NCBI GenBank assembly: GCA_016742275.1
Contig: JACVCD010000002.1
Location: forward strand, 1-64,000
Reading direction: 5' to 3'
Origin: Gemmatimonadaceae bacterium
GTDB lineage: Bacteria; Gemmatimonadota; Gemmatimonadetes; Gemmatimonadales; Gemmatimonadaceae
Length of the DNA stretch: 64,000 nucleotides
Shown: positions 1 through 9,950 of the stretch, piece by piece
Layout: the number at the start of each line of letters is the position of its first letter
Numbering within the stretch: position 1 is the first letter of the stretch
Translations under genes and position numbers: made by a program
The notes under the pieces: model-generated
The model's database searches: none
The model's input: only the letters and a program-made list of their open reading frames with translations
Told to the model about the DNA's origin: nothing

Positions 1-11
1 ATGTTAGGCCA

Positions 12-25
12 GCACAGCGCTGTGC
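12..25. promoter_or_regulatory. 14-bp perfect palindrome upstream of susC
   Basis: A GC-rich perfect inverted repeat with 7-base arms and no loop lies 100 bases upstream of the susC start. It could be an operator half or the remnant of an upstream terminator. No regulator is encoded nearby and nothing else in positions 1-113 is recognisable. Confidence 0.25.
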
Positions 26-113
26 GCATGGGAGGTCAACGCGACGATGACGACGCATTCAACGACCGCCGGTTCCCGGGCGTACGGGGTTGTGTAGCAG
101 AGCAACCCACCCG

Positions 114-122
114 CCTGGAGGA
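114..122 (+). promoter_or_regulatory. Ribosome binding site of susC
   Basis: The purine-rich stretch ctggagga lies just before the ATG at 126 and decides the start. A longer reading from a TTG at 90 would begin upstream of this Shine-Dalgarno sequence and would place a non-signal-like stretch before the signal peptide. Confidence 0.75.
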
Positions 123-125
123 CTG

Positions 126-3100
126 ATGGTCAAACGAATTGCCGCAGCGCTGATGTTTGCGGCACTACTGGTCGGTGCATCCCGCCCTGCGCCGCTGTTG
201 GCGCAAGGGGGCGCCCCCGGCCGCGTGAGCGGTGTTGTCACCGACTCGAGCAGCGGACAGCCGCTGCAAGCTGTCCAGATCTTCCTGGCACGCGGGACTA
301 CGCGCCTCGAGGCGCGCACGAATACTGAGGGTCGGTTCACGTTCACCGCAGTGCCCGCAGGTGCGTATGGCCTCGAAGCCATTCGCCTGGGCTACAAGCG
401 TGTCGTGCGTTCCAACATCGCCGTGAGTGCTGGTGGCACGCTCACGTACGATTTCAACATGGATGTGGCGGCGCTCAATCTGCAGGCGATCGTGACCACG
501 GGTGTGGTCGATCCTGCCAGCGGCACGCGCGTGCCGTTCTCCGTTGGTCGTGTGTCGGCCGAAGATGCACCGGTGCCGGCCACCAACGCGCTCGAAACGA
601 TTTCGGGCAAGATTGCCGGCGTGAGCGTGGTGCCCACTGGTCAGGCCGGCAGTGGCACGAACATCCAGCTGCGTACGCCGACCTCCATCAGCAAGAGCAC
701 CTCGCCACTCGTCGTGGTCGACGGTGTGATTCAGTCGGCGTCGTTCGACGCGGCCAGCGCCGATCTCCAGTCCATGGATATCGAGAGCGTGGAAGTCGTG
801 AAGGGCGCTGCCGCCGCATCGCTGTACGGTTCGCGCGCGTCGTCGGGTGTTATTCAGATTCGCACGCGTCGCGGCAACAACCTGGCCGAGGGTTCGACCA
901 AGTTCACCGTGCGTTCGGAGTGGGGTTCAAACTCCCTGGCACGCAAGGTGGATTGGGCGAAGAATCACTTCTACCTCGCCGACGCGCAGGGCAACTACAT
1001 CAATGCGACGGGTCAGATCGTGCCGCGCGAGCAGCGTGTGCCCCGTCCCATTGCCGAACGCTTCCAGGACCAGCCGTACGCGGCAGGCACAGCGTTCGAT
1101 CAGGTGGATCGTTTCTTCGATCCCGGCAACTTCATGCGCAACTCGCTCAACATCGCGCAGAACGGCGGCAAGACCAACTGGTTCTTCGCCTACGTGAACC
1201 AGCGTGAAGATGGCGTGGTGCTGAACAGCGGCCGCTACGACCAGAACGACTTCCGCTTCAATCTCGATCACCGTCCGCGCAGCGACCTGCAGTTCGGTGT
1301 CAGCTCGTACTACAGCAAGTCGACGCGTCAGAATCTGTATGGCGACGTGTTCTTCGACCTGATCAATCAGGCGCCGGACGTGGATCTGCGTCAGCCCGAT
1401 CCGGACGGCACGCCTTACATCTTCCAGCCGGACTTCGAAGGCCGTGAAGAGAACCCCTTGTACGTGCTTTCGACCGAGCGCAACAACCGCAACCGCGCGC
1501 GTTTGCAGGGTAGCCTCGAAGGCCGCTACACGCCGCGCTCGTGGCTCACGGTTGACGGCAATCTGAGCTTCGACCGCTCGGACCGTGACAACAACTTCTT
1601 CCTCGATCAGGGCGTGAAGACCGAGGGTTACGCCAACGGCGGCCCGGGCGCGATTTCGCGCTTCAACGGCATCACGAACGCGCTCAATGCGTCGTTGTCG
1701 GCCAACCTGCTCAAGCGAATGGGTGACTTCACGCTGCGCAGCACGGTGCGTGGTCTCGTCGAGCGCGAAACGAACAACACGGTGAACGCCAACGGCGAAA
1801 TCTTCGCCACACCTGGCGTGGACGCGCTCAACAACGCGACGGTACGCTTCATCTCGTCGAACAGCGAAACCATCAAGACCAACTCGTTCTTCGTGAGCGG
1901 CGCGGCGGACTATCGCGGCAAGATCGTTGTCGACGCGTTGGCGCGTCTCGACGGCAGCTCGCTGTTCGGTCCTGAGGAGCAGGAGAACTGGTACTATCGT
2001 GCCAGCGGTGCTTACCGCATGTCCGAAGAGTCCTGGTTCCCGCTCAAGAAGCTGTTCAGCGAGTTCAAGATTCGTGCGTCGCAGGGTACTGCCGGTGGCC
2101 GTCCGGACTTCAGCGATCAGTACGAAACGTTCAACTTCGTTGAAGGTGGCGGTCTCGTGAAGGCGAATCTCGGCAATCGCTTCCTCAAGCCCGAGTATTC
2201 GAAGGAAACCGAAATCGGTATCGACGCCATCATCAAGAATCGGTACTCGTTCCAGATTTCCCGCGCGCGTCAGAAGACCACGGATCAGCTCCTCCTGATC
2301 CCGCTCGCCGGTTACTTCGGCTACGCAAATCAGTGGCAGAACGCAGGCACGGTGGAAGGCAACTCGTGGGAAGGCACGTTCGAAGCGCAGCTCGTGCGCA
2401 AGCCGAACTTCACGTGGCGCGCCGGCATCGTGGCCGATCGCAATCGCAACAAGATCACTGAGTTCAACCGCCCCTGCTTCACGACGGCGACCATCGCGTT
2501 CCGCTGCGCCGGTGAGACGCTCGGCAACATGTATGGCTTCAACTTCGTGAAGGATGCGAGCCAGTTGCCGGCTGCCGCGCAGGCGCGCGCGAATGAGTTC
2601 CAGAAGAACGACGACGGCCTGCTGGTGTACGTCGGACCGAACGGCAGCTACACGAGCGGTCAGTGGGGCAACACCGCGCTGAACGGCGTGCAAATCGGCA
2701 ACGCCACGTACCGTTTCGGCATGCCGATCACCCAGCTCGATTCAACGGGCAGCGCGGCCGTGGTGAGCATGGGCGACGGCAACCCGGACTTCCGCTTCGG
2801 AATCAGCAACACGATCGGCTGGCGCAGTGTGCAGCTGTTCATGCTATGGGACGCGCAGGTCGGTGGTGACGTGTACAACCAGACGCGTCAGCGCATGTAC
2901 CAGTGGGGCCGTCACGCCGATGTGGACCAGGCCGGCAAGCCGCAGGAACTCAAGAAGCCGACGGAGTACTACGTCAATCTGTACGCCGCGAACAGCCCGA
3001 CCGACTACTTCGTCGAAGACGCCAGCTTTGTGAAGCTGCGCGAACTCTCGCTCAAGTACCGGTTGCCGAGCAGCTTCAACGTGGCGCTTGCTCGCCTTGG

Positions 3101-3260
3101 TGCCAGCCAGGCCTCGCTGTCACTGATCGGCCGCAACATGCTCACGTTCACCAAGTACAAGGGCTACGATCCTGAAGTGGGTTCGGTGCTCAACCGTCTC
3201 GACAGCTTTGCCTACCCGCGCTACCGCACGATCACGGGCAGCGTTGAGATCATCTTCTGA
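126..3260 (+). CDS. SusC/RagA family TonB-linked outer membrane protein
   Basis: This 1044-residue protein is a TonB-dependent outer-membrane transporter of the SusC type, which imports oligosaccharides or peptides captured by its SusD partner. It has an N-terminal signal peptide (roughly residues 1-28, ending in a LLAQGG-like site). A carboxypeptidase-regulatory-like domain follows at about 35-115 (starts GRVSGVVTD). The plug domain at about 130-250 includes the family motif DIESVEVVKGAAAASLYGSR. The remainder is a long beta-barrel ending in the sequence SVEIIF with a C-terminal Phe, as expected for barrel assembly. The susD gene follows 15 bases downstream, so the two are probably one operon. 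No glycoside hydrolase or peptidase gene sits beside them, so the substrate cannot be inferred. The assignment to SusC/RagA is firm. Confidence 0.95.
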   Translation: MVKRIAAALMFAALLVGASRPAPLLAQGGAPGRVSGVVTDSSSGQPLQAVQIFLARGTTRLEARTNTEGRFTFTAVPAGAYGLEAIRLGYKRVVRSNIAVSAGGTLTYDFNMDVAALNLQAIVTTGVVDPASGTRVPFSVGRVSAEDAPVPATNALETISGKIAGVSVVPTGQAGSGTNIQLRTPTSISKSTSPLVVVDGVIQSASFDAASADLQSMDIESVEVVKGAAAASLYGSRASSGVIQIRTRRGNNLAEGSTKFTVRSEWGSNSLARKVDWAKNHFYLADAQGNYINATGQIVPREQRVPRPIAERFQDQPYAAGTAFDQVDRFFDPGNFMRNSLNIAQNGGKTNWFFAYVNQREDGVVLNSGRYDQNDFRFNLDHRPRSDLQFGVSSYYSKSTRQNLYGDVFFDLINQAPDVDLRQPDPDGTPYIFQPDFEGREENPLYVLSTERNNRNRARLQGSLEGRYTPRSWLTVDGNLSFDRSDRDNNFFLDQGVKTEGYANGGPGAISRFNGITNALNASLSANLLKRMGDFTLRSTVRGLVERETNNTVNANGEIFATPGVDALNNATVRFISSNSETIKTNSFFVSGAADYRGKIVVDALARLDGSSLFGPEEQENWYYRASGAYRMSEESWFPLKKLFSEFKIRASQGTAGGRPDFSDQYETFNFVEGGGLVKANLGNRFLKPEYSKETEIGIDAIIKNRYSFQISRARQKTTDQLLLIPLAGYFGYANQWQNAGTVEGNSWEGTFEAQLVRKPNFTWRAGIVADRNRNKITEFNRPCFTTATIAFRCAGETLGNMYGFNFVKDASQLPAAAQARANEFQKNDDGLLVYVGPNGSYTSGQWGNTALNGVQIGNATYRFGMPITQLDSTGSAAVVSMGDGNPDFRFGISNTIGWRSVQLFMLWDAQVGGDVYNQTRQRMYQWGRHADVDQAGKPQELKKPTEYYVNLYAANSPTDYFVEDASFVKLRELSLKYRLPSSFNVALARLGASQASLSLIGRNMLTFTKYKGYDPEVGSVLNRLDSFAYPRYRTITGSVEIIF

Positions 3261-3275
3261 CCGGCGAGCCATAAC

Positions 3276-4874
3276 ATGAACGCACTCAAGAAATTCGCGT
3301 TGCCGGTCGGCCTCGCCCTCGTCGCAGCGTCCTGCCAGGACCTCGACGTGGTGAATCCGAACCGTCCTGACGCAGGCCGCGCTACGGCGCAGCCGCTGAC
3401 GACAGAAACATTCGTTGCTTCGTCGTTCCGCACCTGGTGGCCGGTTGCCGGCCACGACGACTATCCGTCGTGGGCCTTCAGCACGATGGCGCGCGAGATC
3501 ACATCGGGCTTCGCCGACTTCGGCCAGCTCGAAATGTCGATCGAACCGCGTGTGGGCTGGAACAACAGCCCGGTGAATCAGCGTCGTCTCGTGAACGAAC
3601 AGCCGTGGTATCAGTTGTATCGCACGATCTCGTCGGTGAATGACGTGATCAGCGCGGTGAACAACGGTCTCGTGATCGAGAACGCCACACGCACCGCTCG
3701 TGCGAAGGCGATGGGCAAGTTGATGCAGGGCCTGTCGTACGGCCACGTGGCCTTCTACTTCGACAAGGGCCCGATCATCGACGAGCACACGCAACTCGAT
3801 ACGGTGCGCACCCCGCAGTTCACGGAGTACAAGGCCGTCGCCGAGTTTGCGATCAAGCAGCTCGACTCGGCCATCGCCATCGCCAACGCGAATCCCACCA
3901 TGACGTTCCCGGTGGAATCGTGGCTCTTCCAGGCGATGACGAAGGATCAGTTTGTGCGATTCGCCAACTCATACGCGGCGCGCATTCTGGTGTACAACGC
4001 GCGCTCGCGTACCGAGCGTGCAGCGGTGAACTGGGCGGAAGTCATCCGTCGTGTGGATGCCGGCATCACGGCGGACTATGCTCCGACGGCGCAGCCGGAC
4101 ATCCTGTGGGATGACTGGAAGCGTCTGGTGGCGCGTCTGCGTACCGCAGGTCGTCCGTCTGACTTTGGTCGTCCGAGCTACTGGCTGGTTGGTCCGGCCG
4201 ACTCGACGAACGGATGGGTGAACTGGGTGGCCACGGCGAACGACAGCCGTCAGCCATTCCAGATGCGCACAAAGGATCGTCGCATTGCGGGTGCGGGTGG
4301 ACCGGCCACGCCTGGCAAGTACATCGGATACAATCTCAACAACATCTTCGCCGCCGACCGCGGTAGCTACCGCTGGTCGCACTACTACTATCTGCGCGCG
4401 GGCACGGATCTGACGTGGCAGACGGGTACGCAGGTGGCGATGACGGTGACGGAGATGGATCTGCTCAAGGCCGAAGCGCTCATTCGTCTTGGCCGTGCCG
4501 CAGAAGCCGTTCCTCTCATCAACAAGTCGCGTATCGCCAACGGCCAGTTGCCGGCCGTGACGCTCGATGGTCCGCCGAACGAAGCGGGCTGCGTGCCGCG
4601 TAAGGAAAGCGGCGCCTGCGGCAGCTTGTGGGACGCGCTGCGTTATGAGAAGGGCATCGAAGGTGTGGGCGTGAACGGTGTCATCGCGTTCCTTGATGCG
4701 CGTGGCTGGCAGACGCTCCCCGAGAACACGCCGGTTCACTTCCCGATCCCTGGTCGTGAATTGCAGACGCTGCAGTTGCCGCTCTACACGTTCGGCGGAC
4801 CTGGTGGTCAGGCCAGTGCGCCGGCGCGTGATCCGGAGCGTTGCCCGGTTTCCGGGTTGGCTCGGTGCCCTTAA
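3276..4874 (+). CDS. SusD/RagB family nutrient-binding outer membrane lipoprotein
   Basis: This 532-residue lipoprotein is the surface binding partner of the SusC transporter just upstream. The first 20 residues form a lipoprotein signal (MNALKKFALPVGLALVAASC) with the lipidated Cys at position 20. The mature start has the SusD-typical pattern DLDVVNPNRPD. The body is rich in alpha-helical tetratricopeptide-like segments, including the family-type stretch EMDLLKAEALIRLGRAAEA near residue 395, where a SusD protein carries its last helical repeats. It closes a two-gene unit; the long palindrome that follows (4891-5057) probably ends transcription. Substrate unknown. Confidence 0.93.
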   Translation: MNALKKFALPVGLALVAASCQDLDVVNPNRPDAGRATAQPLTTETFVASSFRTWWPVAGHDDYPSWAFSTMAREITSGFADFGQLEMSIEPRVGWNNSPVNQRRLVNEQPWYQLYRTISSVNDVISAVNNGLVIENATRTARAKAMGKLMQGLSYGHVAFYFDKGPIIDEHTQLDTVRTPQFTEYKAVAEFAIKQLDSAIAIANANPTMTFPVESWLFQAMTKDQFVRFANSYAARILVYNARSRTERAAVNWAEVIRRVDAGITADYAPTAQPDILWDDWKRLVARLRTAGRPSDFGRPSYWLVGPADSTNGWVNWVATANDSRQPFQMRTKDRRIAGAGGPATPGKYIGYNLNNIFAADRGSYRWSHYYYLRAGTDLTWQTGTQVAMTVTEMDLLKAEALIRLGRAAEAVPLINKSRIANGQLPAVTLDGPPNEAGCVPRKESGACGSLWDALRYEKGIEGVGVNGVIAFLDARGWQTLPENTPVHFPIPGRELQTLQLPLYTFGGPGGQASAPARDPERCPVSGLARCP

Positions 4875-4890
4875 TAGCTGGATCGGAGGT

Positions 4891-5057
4891 GTTCGAGGAT
4901 CCGAGGAACAGATGGCGTGAGGATTTGAGGATCTGAGAATTTGAGGTGAAGGAAAGGGGCGGGGATGCGATCAACGCATCCCCGCCCCTTTCCTTCGTCT
5001 CAGATCCTCAAATCCTCAGATCCTCGCGCCTTCTGTTGCTCAGATTCTCAGTTGCCT
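4891..5057. repeat. Long palindromic repeat, copy 1 (susD/tkt junction)
   Basis: An imperfect inverted repeat of about 165 bases fills the space between the convergent susD and transketolase genes and runs into the last codons of tkt. Three layers are visible: outer arms around aacagatggcgtgagga and its complement, middle arms at 4919-4937 and 4999-5017 that pair perfectly over 19 bp, and a perfect 22-bp core (4948-4969 with 4975-4996). A second element at 13442-13591 shares the outer and middle arms but has an unrelated core, so this is a dispersed repeat family rather than a one-off terminator. Confidence 0.85.
4948..4996. terminator. Perfect 22-bp stem, probable bidirectional terminator
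   Basis: The core of the palindrome is a 22-bp perfect stem with a 5-base loop (4970-4974) between two convergent genes. The arms carry purine runs on one side and pyrimidine runs on the other, so each strand ends the stem in a short pyrimidine stretch. There is no classical U-tract. It should fold strongly in either transcript; the terminator role is an inference from its position. Confidence 0.6.
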
Positions 5058-7093
5058 CGGATCCGGACAGCGGCATCCGCCACCTTCTCCGCCGTAATCC
5101 CGTACTTCTCGTAGAGAACCTGGGCCGGAGCACTCGCACCAAATGTTTCGATACCGACCACGGCACCGGTGTCACCAACCCAACGATACCAGCTCATGGG
5201 GTGCGCGGCTTCGACGGCGACACGCGGAACACCGGCAGGGAGTACGTGATTGCGATACTCGATCGGCTGCTGGGAGAAGATCTCGAGACTTGTGCAGCTC
5301 ACCACGCGCGCATGAATGCCACGGCCTGACAGCTGTTCACGGGCCTTGAGTGCGATCTCGACTTCGGAGCCGCTTGCGAGCAGCACGACGTTGGGAACAT
5401 GGCCCGCAGCATCGGCCACGATGTATGCGCCCTGCTTCACGCCTTCACGTGCACGCGCGGGCTCACCCATGTACGACAGCTTCTGACGCGTCAGCACGAT
5501 CGCCGATGGGCCCGAGCGATGATGCAGCGCGGTGCGCCAGGCTTCGCTCACTTCATCGGCATCAGCCGGGCGCAACACGAGCAGATTGGGAATGCAACGC
5601 AGCGCGGTGAGATGTTCAACCGGCTGGTGCGTCGGGCCATCTTCACCAAGACCGATGGAGTCGTGCGTGAACACGTAGATGGCCTGCACACCCATGAGGG
5701 CCGCCAAACGAATGGCTGGACGCATGTAGTCGCTAAACACGAGGAACGTGCCGCCATAGGGAATAACCCCGCCGTGCAGTCCCATGCCATTCATGATTGC
5801 GCCCATGGCGTGCTCACGAATGCCGAAGTGGAAGTTGCGACCTTCGGGCGTGGCGGCGTTGAACGCGGTCGCACCCTTCACATTGGTGAGATTGGAACCG
5901 GTAAGGTCCGCACTGCCACCAATGAGTTCGGGAATCGACGGAGCGATGGCGTTAATGACCGTGCCGCTCGCGGCGCGGCTGGCCACATTACCGCTCTTGG
6001 CATCGAATGCCGGGAACGATGCATCGAGCGTGGCCGGCAATTCACCGCGCATACGACGCTCGAATTCTGCGGCCAACTCGGGGAACGCTGCACGATAGGC
6101 GTCAAACCTTGCGGTCCATTCGCCATGCGATGCCGCGCGCTGCGCGACACGCTCACGCCAATGTGCTGCCGCCGTCTCCGGCACGAAGAACGGCTCGGTG
6201 CCGGGCCAGTTGTAGGCCTGCTTCGTGAGCGAGATTTCGTCCTTGCCGAGCGGTTCGCCGTGCGCCTTGGCCGTGTCCTGACGATTCGGCGAACCAAAGC
6301 CGATGTGCGTCTTGGTGATAACCAGCGTGGGGCGCTCTGTATCGGCCTTGGCTGCAGCAATGGCGGCATCGATGGACGCGAGATCGTTCACATCGGCTAC
6401 ATGCAGCACCTGCCAGCCATACGCTTCGAAGCGCTTGGCGGCATCGTCACTGCATGTGAGCGCAGTGTTACCGTCGATGGTGATGCCGTTATCGTCGAAG
6501 AAGCCGATCAGCTTGCCGAGCTTCAGGTGACCCGCGTAGCTCGCCGCTTCGTGCGAGATGCCTTCCATGAGGCATCCGTCGCCAGCGACGAAGTACGTGT
6601 AGTGGTCAACGACATTGTGTCCCGGGCGATTGAACGCGGCCGCGAGATGCGCTTCAGCAACGGCAAAGCCGACCGCGTTTGCCACACCCTGACCCAACGG
6701 GCCGGTCGTCGTTTCTACACCCTTGGTGTGATGCACTTCGGGGTGACCCGGCGTGAGGCTCTCCCACTGACGGAAGTTGCGGATCTCGTCGAGCGGCAGC
6801 GGATAGCCTGAGAGATGCAGCGTGCCATACAGCAGCATGGACGCGTGACCAACCGACAATACAAAGCGGTCGCGATCCGCCCAATCGGGTGCGGTCGGAT
6901 CATGGCGCAGATGATTGGCATACAGCGCGTATGCCAACGGTGCGAGGGCCATGGGTGTGCCGGGGTGACCCGACTCGGCGGCTTGCACCGCGTCCATGGC
7001 AAGCGTGCGCACGGTGTCGATCGCGAGACGCACGGTCTCAGGGGACGCCGAGGATGTAGCGGAAGACGATGCAGCAGGTGACGCAGCGGACAC
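5048..7093 (-). CDS. tkt: Transketolase
   Basis: This 681-residue enzyme moves two-carbon ketol units between sugar phosphates in the pentose phosphate pathway (and Calvin cycle, if present), using thiamine diphosphate. Family motifs are in order: [18 protein letters not shown] near residue 40, the ThDP/Mg site [19 protein letters not shown] near 165 followed by [10 protein letters not shown], the pyrimidine domain with [17 protein letters not shown] near 415, and the C-terminal domain near 545-681. The length matches the family. The start is a GTG preceded by cggag at good spacing. The first 16 residues are a Ser/Ala-rich extension that is not conserved in the family. The 3' end overlaps the palindromic repeat. 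Confidence 0.96.
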   Translation of the reverse strand: MSAASPAASSSATSSASPETVRLAIDTVRTLAMDAVQAAESGHPGTPMALAPLAYALYANHLRHDPTAPDWADRDRFVLSVGHASMLLYGTLHLSGYPLPLDEIRNFRQWESLTPGHPEVHHTKGVETTTGPLGQGVANAVGFAVAEAHLAAAFNRPGHNVVDHYTYFVAGDGCLMEGISHEAASYAGHLKLGKLIGFFDDNGITIDGNTALTCSDDAAKRFEAYGWQVLHVADVNDLASIDAAIAAAKADTERPTLVITKTHIGFGSPNRQDTAKAHGEPLGKDEISLTKQAYNWPGTEPFFVPETAAAHWRERVAQRAASHGEWTARFDAYRAAFPELAAEFERRMRGELPATLDASFPAFDAKSGNVASRAASGTVINAIAPSIPELIGGSADLTGSNLTNVKGATAFNAATPEGRNFHFGIREHAMGAIMNGMGLHGGVIPYGGTFLVFSDYMRPAIRLAALMGVQAIYVFTHDSIGLGEDGPTHQPVEHLTALRCIPNLLVLRPADADEVSEAWRTALHHRSGPSAIVLTRQKLSYMGEPARAREGVKQGAYIVADAAGHVPNVVLLASGSEVEIALKAREQLSGRGIHARVVSCTSLEIFSQQPIEYRNHVLPAGVPRVAVEAAHPMSWYRWVGDTGAVVGIETFGASAPAQVLYEKYGITAEKVADAAVRIRGN

Positions 7094-7171
7094 GAAGCGC
7101 TCCGAAAGGTCGACAGTGAGTGGGCACGCCAGTCACCGGCGCGCCACAGCCCTGCAATCTAGCAAAAGCTG

Positions 7172-7200
7172 AAGGCCGATGCCCCTGGGGCACCGGCCTT
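7172..7200 (-). terminator. Rho-independent-like terminator after the chemotaxis receptor
   Basis: The ends of this 29-base element (aaggccg and cggcctt) pair, with a second GC-rich stem of tgccc/gggca inside. Read on the minus strand the hairpin is followed by cagcttttgct, a short T-rich run. It lies 41-69 bases beyond the stop of the receptor gene at 7241 and before the start of tkt. Confidence 0.65.
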
Positions 7201-7240
7201 CGTTCCAACCTTCGTTCCAATCACCCTAGCCCCGAACGGC

Positions 7241-9706
7241 TCAGCGCCGGCCAGGACGCCCGGCCGTGCCACGGGTGTGACGGCCGTTGGAAGATTGGGT
7301 GCCTCGGGACGTGGTCTGCACCCCGCCGTAAACATCACCGACTGTGGAACCGGGACCCTTGTTTGCGGTGCCCCGAGCCTCGAGGACGAACGCGCCAACG
7401 AGTTCACGTAACCGCTCAGCCTCAGAGGCCATCTCCTGCGCGGCTCCGGCGGCTTCCTCGCTGTTGGCGGCCGACTGCTGCGTAACGCTGTTCATCTGTT
7501 CGAGCGCGGTGGCAATCTGACGCGCACCTTCCGCCTGATCTTCGCTGGCGGTCGCGATCTGCTTGATGACTTCGTCCACGGCCGACACCTGCGACGCAAT
7601 GCGCTGCAATTCGCCCGAAACGTCGGAGGTAATGGCCACGCCGGCCTCGGTGGCTGCAACACTACCTTCGATCAGGTCGGCTGTTTGCTTGGCCGCCTGT
7701 GCCGAACGCAGTGCCAACGCACGAACCTCCTCGGCAACTACGGCGAAGCCACGACCGGCGTCTCCGGCACGCGCTGCTTCGACCGCAGCATTGAGCGCCA
7801 GCAGATTGGTCTGGAACGCGATCTCATCGATCGTGCGCACAATTTTCGCCGTGGCAGATGACGATTCCTGAATGCGACGCACGGCTTCGCTCAAACGACC
7901 CATGGCCTGAGTACCTGTATCAGCGGCACTGCGCGTCTCTTCCATCAGACGCGTGGCCGTCCGCGAGTCCTCGGCGTTGCGCTGTGTAATGCCACTGCTT
8001 TCCTGCAACGATGCGGACACCTCCTCGAGGCTCGCCGCCTGCTCGCTCGCACCAACGGCCAGGGCATCACTACCAGCAGCAATTTGCTGCGCACCAACCG
8101 ACACGCGGGTGCTGGCGTGATTCACTTCGCGGAGCGCGCTGGAGAGTGCTTCGGCCGCGCTGTTCACCGCGTGCTGAATGCGCGCGTGATCACCCTGATA
8201 CGCACCAGTCACGCGAGCCGTCAGATCGCGGTCAGCCAGCTGTTCGAGTGATTCGATGGCCACGCGCACGGGCTGCGTGGTGGCATCGAGTGTGTCGTTG
8301 ATACCTTGCACCAGTGACGCGTACGCACCTTGAAAGCGTGAGGCATCACCACGGGCCGCCAGATCGCCGGCACGCGCCGCCTCGATCAGCTGACCGGTTT
8401 CGGACACGAGTGCACGCACGGTATCGCGCAACGAAGTCATGGACTGACCCAACTGATCGGCGTCGCTGCGCACAGTGACCGCCACGTCGGCATCACCGGC
8501 TGCGAGGCGCTGCGATGCCGTGGCCAATTCCTGCTGCGCGACCACGATTTGCTGCACAGCTGCCGTCACGCGACCCACTTCGTCTTCACTGATCGCAGGC
8601 AGTGCGACCTGCGTATCACCGCGCGCCACTTGTTCGGCAATACCGGCCAGCGTGCCGAGCGGCTTGGCGATGTTGTTCACCGCACGAAGGATCATGAAGC
8701 CAACGAGCAGCAGTGTGCCGAGGCCAAGTGCAATGGCAAATGCCTGCAGCTGACGGACCGGTGCGAGTACCGTGGAGCGTGGCACATGGATCTCAAGCGC
8801 CCACGGGCGGTCAGAGCCACGCGCATGAACAGGCACGCGCACGATGAGCTCACCGTTGTTGTCGGGGAAGACCAGCGCTTCACCCTTCGCGATGTCGCTG
8901 ACGAGCGCAGGCAGCGCCGTGCTATCCACCGCCGACTTGCCAAGGCGCGCCGTGTCCGACGTGGCCGCAAACACACCGTTCGGTGCAATCAGCGATGCAC
9001 GCGCCGTTTCATACGGACGAATACGATGAACGCGCGCCTGAATGTCGGTCAACTGAAGATCTGCGCCAACCGCGCCAACAAAACGATCGCCGGCGATCAT
9101 GGGCGCCGAGAGCGTCACCAGCAATACGCTCTTGCCGTTGATGGAATAGGCGTACGGATCGGTGATGAAGGCTATGCGTTCATCACGTGGCTTGTGGTAG
9201 AACGGACCGTCGGTCGGATCAGAACCGCCGTCGTAGATGTCGGCCTTCTCCAGACCATTCGATCCACGAATCCAGTAGGGAGCGAACCATCCGTTGGGGC
9301 CGTGATAGGCCTGGCCGGCATACTTCACATCCGCACCGTCGAACGCGTTGGGTTCGAACACCACCCAGCTGCCAAACTGCTCCGGTTGCGCATCGAGTCC
9401 GGCGCGCACCAGCGAGTCCGCGAATGTACGTGTGAGCTTGTTCTGCGCGCTCACATTCGTGGCGAAGTTCGCAGCCACGGCTCGTGCACCTGCGAGAATG
9501 GCGGAGAATTCTCCACCGACTTCGTTGGCATGACTTTGCGCCGATGCCTTGACCGACTGAATGGCTTCGGCTTCCGCAGTACGAGCCGCCTGCCATGAGA
9601 TGAGTGTTACGAGGGCACAAAGCCCAACCAGCACACTACCACCGATAGACCGCAGCAGGCGCGGACCAATGCCGCGACCACGAAACAACGAACGCTGAAC
9701 GGACAT
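7241..9706 (-). CDS. Methyl-accepting chemotaxis protein with periplasmic dCache-type sensor
   Basis: This 821-residue transmembrane receptor probably senses a small ligand in the periplasm and controls the CheA kinase. A first membrane segment lies at about 22-40, followed by a large periplasmic region (45-325) with dCache-like features ([37 protein letters not shown]). The second membrane segment is at about 331-352, then a HAMP domain (353-405), a further HAMP-like helical stretch, and a signalling domain whose hairpin tip is [20 protein letters not shown], with [17 protein letters not shown] after it. The C-terminal tail is basic and Gly/Ser-rich and lacks the NWETF-type CheR/CheB tether. 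No other che genes are in the window. Ligand unknown. Confidence 0.93.
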   Translation of the reverse strand: MSVQRSLFRGRGIGPRLLRSIGGSVLVGLCALVTLISWQAARTAEAEAIQSVKASAQSHANEVGGEFSAILAGARAVAANFATNVSAQNKLTRTFADSLVRAGLDAQPEQFGSWVVFEPNAFDGADVKYAGQAYHGPNGWFAPYWIRGSNGLEKADIYDGGSDPTDGPFYHKPRDERIAFITDPYAYSINGKSVLLVTLSAPMIAGDRFVGAVGADLQLTDIQARVHRIRPYETARASLIAPNGVFAATSDTARLGKSAVDSTALPALVSDIAKGEALVFPDNNGELIVRVPVHARGSDRPWALEIHVPRSTVLAPVRQLQAFAIALGLGTLLLVGFMILRAVNNIAKPLGTLAGIAEQVARGDTQVALPAISEDEVGRVTAAVQQIVVAQQELATASQRLAAGDADVAVTVRSDADQLGQSMTSLRDTVRALVSETGQLIEAARAGDLAARGDASRFQGAYASLVQGINDTLDATTQPVRVAIESLEQLADRDLTARVTGAYQGDHARIQHAVNSAAEALSSALREVNHASTRVSVGAQQIAAGSDALAVGASEQAASLEEVSASLQESSGITQRNAEDSRTATRLMEETRSAADTGTQAMGRLSEAVRRIQESSSATAKIVRTIDEIAFQTNLLALNAAVEAARAGDAGRGFAVVAEEVRALALRSAQAAKQTADLIEGSVAATEAGVAITSDVSGELQRIASQVSAVDEVIKQIATASEDQAEGARQIATALEQMNSVTQQSAANSEEAAGAAQEMASEAERLRELVGAFVLEARGTANKGPGSTVGDVYGGVQTTSRGTQSSNGRHTRGTAGRPGRR

Positions 9707-9950
9707 GACTGCCTGAACAAATGTCGATACGGGGCTCTGGCGTCATCGCGCGCCCCGTCGCACGGAAGTATCGGAATCCCGGTGCGAAACTGGAGCCGGT
9801 CTTGATCGCATCAGATTCAGGATGATGGAACGCCAGCAATGCGTGACATGCAGCGACTGCCGTGACAAATGACTCATGCTTCGCCGCGTTGCGTCGATAC
9901 TGACCGATGCCGACGTGGGCATTCGCACTTTCAGCAGTCGTTCTCCTTAC

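Noticed and set aside
927-2693. Long minus-strand open frame of 588 codons inside susC
   Set aside because: It is antisense to a strongly conserved TonB-linked protein and its translation is low in motifs and rich in Arg, Val, Glu and His, as expected from the GC-rich third-position bias of the real gene.
5399-6811. Plus-strand open frame of 470 codons inside tkt
   Set aside because: It lies antisense to the transketolase gene, which has all family motifs. The frame has no recognisable domain.
8549-9598. Plus-strand open frame of 349 codons inside the first chemotaxis receptor gene
   Set aside because: It is antisense to the sensor and membrane part of a clear receptor and has no motif.
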